From positions 1-8,993 of the forward strand of contig JAATEU010000448.1 in assembly GCA_015655565.1 (NCBI GenBank): a DNA stretch of 8,993 nt. Reading direction: 5' to 3'. Shown one piece after another: positions 5,216 through 8,993 of this stretch. This DNA comes from Clostridiales bacterium. Its GTDB lineage: Bacteria > Bacillota > Clostridia > Lachnospirales > Lachnospiraceae. Each line of letters opens with the position of its first letter. Position 1 is the stretch's first letter. The translations under genes and the position numbers were made by a program. The notes below the pieces were generated by a model. That model had not been told where the DNA came from and searched no databases. It saw only the letters and a program-made list of their open reading frames with translations.

Positions 5216-7120
5216 ATGAAAAAGAATTTATTTAGGAACACCGGCAAAAGAATAATAACTTTTGGACTGGCAGCAATGCTGGCGGCATCTGCGCTTACAG
5301 GCTGTTCAAAGAGCAGTTCTGTCAGTAATCCGGCACCAAGCGGTGTACTGACGCAGAGTGCCTCATCCAATGAAGGGGCAGTTTATACAGCAGGTACCTA
5401 TTCTGCTACCGTTACCGGTATGCACGAGATGACAGTTAATGTTACGGTGTCAGAAACAGAAATTCTTGATATCCAGATTGACCATCAGGAAACATCTGGT
5501 GTCGGTGAACCGGCAGTAGAATCTATACCCGCAGAAATCCTTGAAATCCAGGGTCTGGGCGTAGATGTTGTTTCAGGTGCAACCCTTACAAGCAATGCTG
5601 TTATAGAAGGGGTAAAGGAATGTTTAAAACAAGCCGGGCTTAGTGAAGAAGGCATCAATAAATTACTATCTATAAAAAAGGATGAAGAAAAAATAGAAGA
5701 CCAGGAACTTACGGCCGATGTAGTTGTTATCGGTGCCGGCGGTGCGGGTATGGCTGCGGCTGTTACTGCAAATCAGGCAGGCAAAGAAGTAATTGTAATT
5801 GAAAAGACCGGTAAAATGGGCGGCAATACCATTCTATCCGGCGGCGCCCTTAATGCGGTAGAGGAAGGAAGTGAAACTGCTGTTGCAAATAATGACAGTG
5901 TTGAAAAACATTACAATCAAACCTTTGACGGCGGTGATCAGGAAGGGGATCCGGTACTGGTACATACCCTTGTAAATAATGCATGGTCAGGTGTGGAATG
6001 GCTTAAAAGCCTTGGTATGGAGTTCTATGACGGAGTGTTTACGGTTACAGGCGGTATGTGGCCCCGTGCACACAAACCGGTTGAACCCGAAGGAACCGGC
6101 TTCTTTAAGACCTATCAAAACTATATTGATACACATACCGGAATTACAATGGCATACAATACTACGGCAGAGGAAATAATCGTCGAAGACGGAGTTGTGA
6201 CCGGAGTTATCTGTACTGGGAAAACCGGCAATACGGTAACGGTAAAGGCCGTAAATGGTGTGGTATTAGCAACCGGCGGTTTTGGAAGAAATGTTGAAAT
6301 GCGTATGAAATATAATGAAATAACCAAAAAATGGCCTGCCCTTGACGAATCCATTCCCAGCACCAATACAAGCGGAATTACAGGCGATGGTATCATTATG
6401 GCAGAGGCTATAGGAGCTAATCTGGTGCAGATGGGAAATATTCAATTATTACCTCTGGGAGATCCTGAAACCGGCAGTCTTTCCGGCAACATTGAACATG
6501 CTGTAGAAAGCCGTATTTTCGTAAATTTAGAAGGAAATCGTTTTGTAAATGAAGGCGGACGCCGTGATGAAATGACCCTGGCATTATTTGAGCAGCCGGA
6601 AACAAAAATGTATATTGTAATGGACAGCGATACCTATCCTCAAGGCAACGAATTAAATAACTTTGGTGAAAGTATAGCAGATTTAGTAGCTGCCGGACGC
6701 GCCTTAAAAGCTGATACTTTAGAAGAACTTGCAGAACTTATGAATGTTCCTGCTAAAAATCTGACAGCAGGTGTTGAAAATTACAACCGTTACTGTAAAG
6801 GCGGGGATTTAAAAGGAAAGACCGATGAATTCGGACGTACTTTATTTACAGATACAGATGGTATAAACGACGGTATAAACAAGGGACCTTTTTATGCGGC
6901 TCTCCGGGTACCAACAGTACACCATACCATGGGCGGTGTGCAAATAAATGAACAAGCCCAGGTTATGGATACAAACGGAAATGTAATTTCAGGCCTGTAT
7001 GCTGCCGGTGAAGTGACAGGCGGTATTCACGGAAGCAACCGTTTAGGCGGAAATGCGCTGACAGATACGGTAGTATTCGGACGTATTGCAGGTACAAATG
7101 CCGCAGATTTTGTAAAATAA
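5216..7120 (+). CDS. Extracellular flavin reductase lipoprotein (FMN-binding plus fumarate reductase-like FAD domain)
   Basis: This 634-residue surface lipoprotein should reduce an activated C=C bond in an external electron acceptor. A signal peptide ends in the lipobox LTGC (C30). An FMN-binding domain (about 56-141) has SGAT at 120-123, where T123 is the expected covalent FMN site set by an ApbE/FmnB-type transferase. The FAD domain begins with VIGAGGAG at 171-178 and E196. By remembered comparison with Shewanella fumarate reductase, R450 (RFVNEGGRRD) is the catalytic acid, and H570 (HHTMGG) and R609 (SNRLGGN) bind a carboxylate. The histidine of fumarate reductases (H365) is L412 here, and E427 falls where urocanate reductase has Asp388, so it is probably neither. 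ATG 5216 has AAGGAGG 5 nt upstream; an in-frame TTG at 5195 lies before that site. The architecture is certain; the substrate is not. Confidence 0.92.
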   Translation: MKKNLFRNTGKRIITFGLAAMLAASALTGCSKSSSVSNPAPSGVLTQSASSNEGAVYTAGTYSATVTGMHEMTVNVTVSETEILDIQIDHQETSGVGEPAVESIPAEILEIQGLGVDVVSGATLTSNAVIEGVKECLKQAGLSEEGINKLLSIKKDEEKIEDQELTADVVVIGAGGAGMAAAVTANQAGKEVIVIEKTGKMGGNTILSGGALNAVEEGSETAVANNDSVEKHYNQTFDGGDQEGDPVLVHTLVNNAWSGVEWLKSLGMEFYDGVFTVTGGMWPRAHKPVEPEGTGFFKTYQNYIDTHTGITMAYNTTAEEIIVEDGVVTGVICTGKTGNTVTVKAVNGVVLATGGFGRNVEMRMKYNEITKKWPALDESIPSTNTSGITGDGIIMAEAIGANLVQMGNIQLLPLGDPETGSLSGNIEHAVESRIFVNLEGNRFVNEGGRRDEMTLALFEQPETKMYIVMDSDTYPQGNELNNFGESIADLVAAGRALKADTLEELAELMNVPAKNLTAGVENYNRYCKGGDLKGKTDEFGRTLFTDTDGINDGINKGPFYAALRVPTVHHTMGGVQINEQAQVMDTNGNVISGLYAAGEVTGGIHGSNRLGGNALTDTVVFGRIAGTNAADFVK

Positions 7121-7158
7121 TTTAAAACAAAATAAACCATTGAATATAGGTATTAGGG

Positions 7159-7240
7159 AAGAGATAAACTGTACCCTGATAGTAAGACACAGAAAAAGAG
7201 GCTGTGTTGTATTATCAGGGTACAGTTTATCTCTTTTTTA
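7159..7240 (+). terminator. Long-stem intrinsic terminator after the flavin reductase gene
   Basis: The arms 7159-7181 and 7213-7235 are perfectly complementary over 23 bp. The loop holds a second short stem, ACACAG 7187-7192 with CTGTGT 7202-7207. A T-rich run follows on the + strand at 7232-7239, 38 bp after the reductase stop codon. The stem is longer than most terminators, so it may derive from a mobile-element end that now ends transcription. Confidence 0.7.
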
Positions 7241-7253
7241 TTGTCCTTGACAA

Positions 7254-7278
7254 AGGGTACAGTTTACTCTTTTTTTTC
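7254..7278 (+). repeat. Duplicated 3' terminator arm with T-run
   Basis: AGGGTACAGTTTA followed by CTC and eight T at 7254-7278 nearly repeats 7217-7240. It could pair with the same upstream arm (7161-7178) with one bulge, giving an alternative or back-up terminator. TATCAGG at 7213-7219 recurs at 7279-7285. Between the copies lies a small palindrome, TTGTC-CTT-GACAA at 7241-7253. Confidence 0.5.
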
Positions 7279-7301
7279 TATCAGGAAATCAAAAATACGG
7301 A

Positions 7302-7330
7302 TTCCGAAGAACCCGCAAAAATGGTATAAT
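7302..7330 (+). promoter_or_regulatory. Candidate extended -10 promoter upstream of the MITE
   Basis: TGG-TATAAT at 7322-7330 is a perfect extended -10. The -35 position 17 nt upstream is TTCCGA (7302-7307), a weak match, which an extended -10 can tolerate. Read to the right, it would transcribe through the MITE towards the YgiQ-family gene. Confidence 0.4.
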
Positions 7331-7410
7331 CCGGCAGCGTAACTAAATTTCTGCACAAATTAACTATCGACTATTTACTACTAATACGTTATACTAAGTT
7401 AATATGACTA

Positions 7411-7583
7411 TTAACCGTTCTTAGGTAATTGCGAAACAAGATTATTGTATTTATATACTATGCAATTAATACAATTTCAGAGCTGAATCTTGCCCTAAAG
7501 GCAACTGAAGCTATGAAATTCGTATTAATTGTATGGTATATTCAGAAAACTATATAGTTTCGCAATTACCTATTAACCGTTCT
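7411..7583. repeat. Target-site duplication flanking the MITE
   Basis: TTAACCGTTCT occurs at 7411-7421 and again at 7573-7583, exactly abutting the two ends of the palindromic element. An 11-bp duplication is longer than for many insertion sequences and resembles the 10-13 bp made by IS4/IS231-type transposases. That link is inference, because no transposase is present. Confidence 0.8.
7422..7572. mobile_element. MITE, 151 bp, with 16-bp perfect terminal inverted repeats
   Basis: The ends are TAGGTAATTGCGAAAC (7422-7437) and its exact reverse complement GTTTCGCAATTACCTA (7557-7572). Most of the interior is also complementary: ATTAATACAATTTC near 7466-7479 mirrors GAAATTCGTATTAAT near 7515-7529, with one bulged base. 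The apex is TTGCC-CTAAA-GGCAA at 7490-7504, centred on the exact midpoint of the element. It has no reading frame, so it would have moved by a transposase supplied elsewhere. Its ends do not match those of the element at 20-183, so it is a different family. The perfect ends and target duplication suggest a fairly recent insertion. Confidence 0.85.
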
Positions 7584-7604
7584 AATTGAAAGGAGAAGGG
7601 ACTG

Positions 7605-7661
7605 TTGCAAAATATCCGGTTTATTAATGAATATTTTACAGAAGTTATCTGTGAAATATAA
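7605..7661 (+). CDS. Possible 18-residue leader peptide (weak)
   Basis: AGGAGAAGGG at 7591-7600 is a strong Shine-Dalgarno-like run, and a TTG 9 nt after its AGGAG opens an 18-codon frame ending at TAA 7659-7661. The peptide matches nothing I recognise. The site may instead be a relic of a gene disturbed by the MITE insertion, since it lies just past the target duplication. Confidence 0.15.
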   Translation: MQNIRFINEYFTEVICEI

Positions 7662-7662
7662 A
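7635..7662 (+). promoter_or_regulatory. Candidate promoter of the YgiQ-family gene
   Basis: TTTACA at 7635-7640 and TATAAA at 7657-7662 are both 5-of-6 matches with a 16-nt spacer. Transcription would start near 7669, leaving a leader of about 217 nt. An inverted repeat TCTGTGA (7648-7654) / TCACAGA (7683-7689) straddles the -10 and start and could be an operator. Confidence 0.45.
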
Positions 7663-7688
7663 TCACAATCTTATGCAGGTAATCACAG

Positions 7689-7852
7689 AAAGGCGACGGT
7701 TTTTCGCCGTTATCTGATGATAGGAACAGGTTTTTGATTCCTGTAATATAGTTTATCGGAAGAGACTTTTTTATCTTCCGGTAAAAGGCGTTGTTTTTCC
7801 AACCTGCATTTGATTATGGGAACCTGGGTTTTAGTACCTGTAATATAGTATA
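7689..7852 (+). repeat. Two imperfect tandem copies of a ~68-nt unit in the ygiQ leader
   Basis: Copy 1 is 7689-7755 and copy 2 is 7784-7852, about 96 nt apart. Both begin AAAGGCG, contain a T-rich loop, continue TGATnAT and end with the identical CCTGTAATATAGT (7740-7752 and 7837-7849). Copy 1 can form GGCGA/TCGCC (7692-7696 with 7704-7708) and AGGAA/TTCCT (7722-7726 with 7738-7742); copy 2 can form analogous but different pairs such as GTTG/CAAC (7790-7793 with 7800-7803). Between the copies is a third stem, TATCGGAAGA/TCTTCCGGTA (7754-7763 with 7774-7783). I know no riboswitch or RNA family that fits. Confidence 0.5.
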
Positions 7853-7885
7853 TGAATTTTGCAGCATTTACCGGCGTTAATATAA

Positions 7886-8993
7886 ATGATAAAAGATTTT
7901 TTACCAATCAGCAAAGAGGATATGGAAAAAAGGGGATGGGAACAATGCGATTTTGTATTTGTCATTGGGGATGCTTATGTGGATCACCATTCTTTTGGTC
8001 CTGCAATTATAAGCAGAGTTTTGGAAAGCCATGATTATAAGGTTGGTATGATAGCACAGCCGGATTGGAAGAACAGTGACAGCATTACAGCTCTTGGAAC
8101 ACCGCGGCTGGGCTTTTTAGTCAGCGGCGGCAATATGGATACCATGGTTAATCATTATACGGTTGCTAAGAAAAGAAGAGCCCAGGATGCCTATTCTCCC
8201 GGCGGTGCTACAGATAAAAGGCCGGACCGGGCAACTGTTGTATATTGTAATCTGATTCGGAAGGTATATAAAAATGTACCGATTATAATTGGCGGAATTG
8301 AAGCCAGTTTAAGAAGGCTGGGGCATTATGATTACTGGAGCGATACTGTGAAACGCTCCATTTTGCTGGATTCCCAGGCAGATATTATTTCCTATGGCAT
8401 GGGAGAGCATTCCATTGTAGAGATAGCGGATGCATTAGATAGCGGCATTTATATTAAGGATGTTACATTTATAGACGGAACCGTATATAAAACCAAGGAT
8501 TTAGAATCCGTGTACGATGCGGTTGCCCTGCCTGCTTTTAAGGACATTAAAGAAAACATAGAAAAATTTGCCCAAAGTTTTTATGTTCAGTACTGCAATA
8601 CAGATCCCTATTCAGGAAAAAGATTAATTGAACAGTATGGGGATAATGAATATGTAATACAGAATCCGCCCTCCAAACCCCTGACCCAGGCGGAAATGGA
8701 CCGGGTATATGCTTTGCCGTTTATGAGGGATTATCATCCGTCTTATATCCCCCTGGGCGGAATCCCGGCCATAGAAGAATTAAAGTTCAGTTTAACCAGC
8801 AACAGAGGATGTTTTGGCGGATGCAGCTTCTGTGCATTAACCTTTCATCAGGGAAGAATTGTGCAGGCCAGAAGCCATGAATCCATACTTGCCGAGGCAA
8901 ATCATCTGATATGGGACAAGGATTTTAAAGGCTACATTAATGATGTAGGAGGTCCCACTGCTAACTTCAGACATGCTGCCTGCGAGAAGCAGA
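7886..8993 (+). CDS. ygiQ: YgiQ family radical SAM protein, N-terminal part (runs off the window)
   Basis: The frame is open from ATG 7886 to the window edge, 369 codons of a protein usually over 600 residues long. The start MIKDFLPISKEDMEKRGWEQCDF is typical of the family in clostridia. An in-frame TAA at 7883-7885 directly before the ATG rules out an earlier start, although no good Shine-Dalgarno is present. Residues 1-300 match the YgiQ N-terminal domain (VIGDAYVDH near 27-35, SPGGATDKRPDRATVVY, PIIIGGIEASLRRLGHYDYW, ISYGMGEHS). The radical SAM core starts with C309, C313 and C316 (RGCFGGCSFCAL). The family's C-terminal domain lies beyond the window. Its function is not established; it is widespread and probably core, so the locus to its left looks like the accessory part. 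Initiation may depend on leader structure. Confidence 0.93.
   Translation, partial: MIKDFLPISKEDMEKRGWEQCDFVFVIGDAYVDHHSFGPAIISRVLESHDYKVGMIAQPDWKNSDSITALGTPRLGFLVSGGNMDTMVNHYTVAKKRRAQDAYSPGGATDKRPDRATVVYCNLIRKVYKNVPIIIGGIEASLRRLGHYDYWSDTVKRSILLDSQADIISYGMGEHSIVEIADALDSGIYIKDVTFIDGTVYKTKDLESVYDAVALPAFKDIKENIEKFAQSFYVQYCNTDPYSGKRLIEQYGDNEYVIQNPPSKPLTQAEMDRVYALPFMRDYHPSYIPLGGIPAIEELKFSLTSNRGCFGGCSFCALTFHQGRIVQARSHESILAEANHLIWDKDFKGYINDVGGPTANFRHAACEKQ

Noticed and set aside
7205..7290. CRISPR-like repeat array
   Set aside because: Only two copies with a short gap exist, one an arm of a terminator stem, with no regular spacers.
7710..7907. 65-codon reverse-strand frame with repeated YY-x-PII motifs
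   Set aside because: The peptide repeat is only the translation of the tandem DNA repeat in the leader; there is no ribosome binding site and it overlaps the ygiQ start.

Overview
The window reads as a piece of a low-GC Firmicutes chromosome, most likely a gut clostridium of the Lachnospiraceae type. The reasons are the moderately AT-rich sequence, strong AAGGAGG ribosome binding sites, a secreted GH3 glycosidase gene with an EF-hand-like loop and a bacterial Ig-like tail, a flavin-reductase lipoprotein, and a YgiQ-family radical SAM protein. This assignment is inferred from gene style, not from a marker gene. All recognisable genes lie on the + strand.

Layout. 1-256: non-coding; nearly all of 20-183 is one long imperfect palindrome (a MITE-like hairpin element), followed by a short leader with a 15-bp palindrome and a small hairpin. 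257-1348 and 1370-2386: a tightly spaced pair, a radical SAM/SPASM-type enzyme and a Gfo/Idh/MocA oxidoreductase resembling NDP-sugar 3-ketoreductases. 2387-2508: structured leader. 2509 to about 5120: a secreted GH3 beta-glycosidase gene that is a clear pseudogene, with a +1 frameshift in an A-run, an in-frame CAG-to-TAG-type nonsense codon, another frame break near 4960 and a decayed Ig-like tail. 5125-5153: a strong promoter lying inside that dead tail. 5216-7120: an intact lipoprotein reductase with a covalent FMN domain and a fumarate-reductase-type FAD domain. 7159-7278: a long-stem terminator with a duplicated 3' arm. 7422-7572: a second palindromic MITE with perfect 16-bp terminal inverted repeats and a perfect 11-bp target duplication. 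7635-7885: a promoter and leader carrying two imperfect tandem copies of a ~68-nt unit. 7886 to the window end: the N-terminal half of a YgiQ-family radical SAM protein, running off the edge.

How the genes may work together. The reductase is anchored outside the cell and should pass electrons from membrane quinols or an extracellular electron transfer chain to a soluble acceptor with an activated C=C bond. Its active-site residues fit neither fumarate reductase nor exactly urocanate reductase, so its substrate is open. The dead GH3 next door was also secreted; an attractive but unproven reading is that it once released an aglycone outside the cell that the reductase then used. The radical SAM/ketoreductase pair looks like a two-step sugar- or cyclitol-modifying unit. 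No partner glycosyltransferase or precursor peptide is visible, so its product is unknown. The dead gene and the two hairpin elements suggest an accessory locus undergoing turnover.
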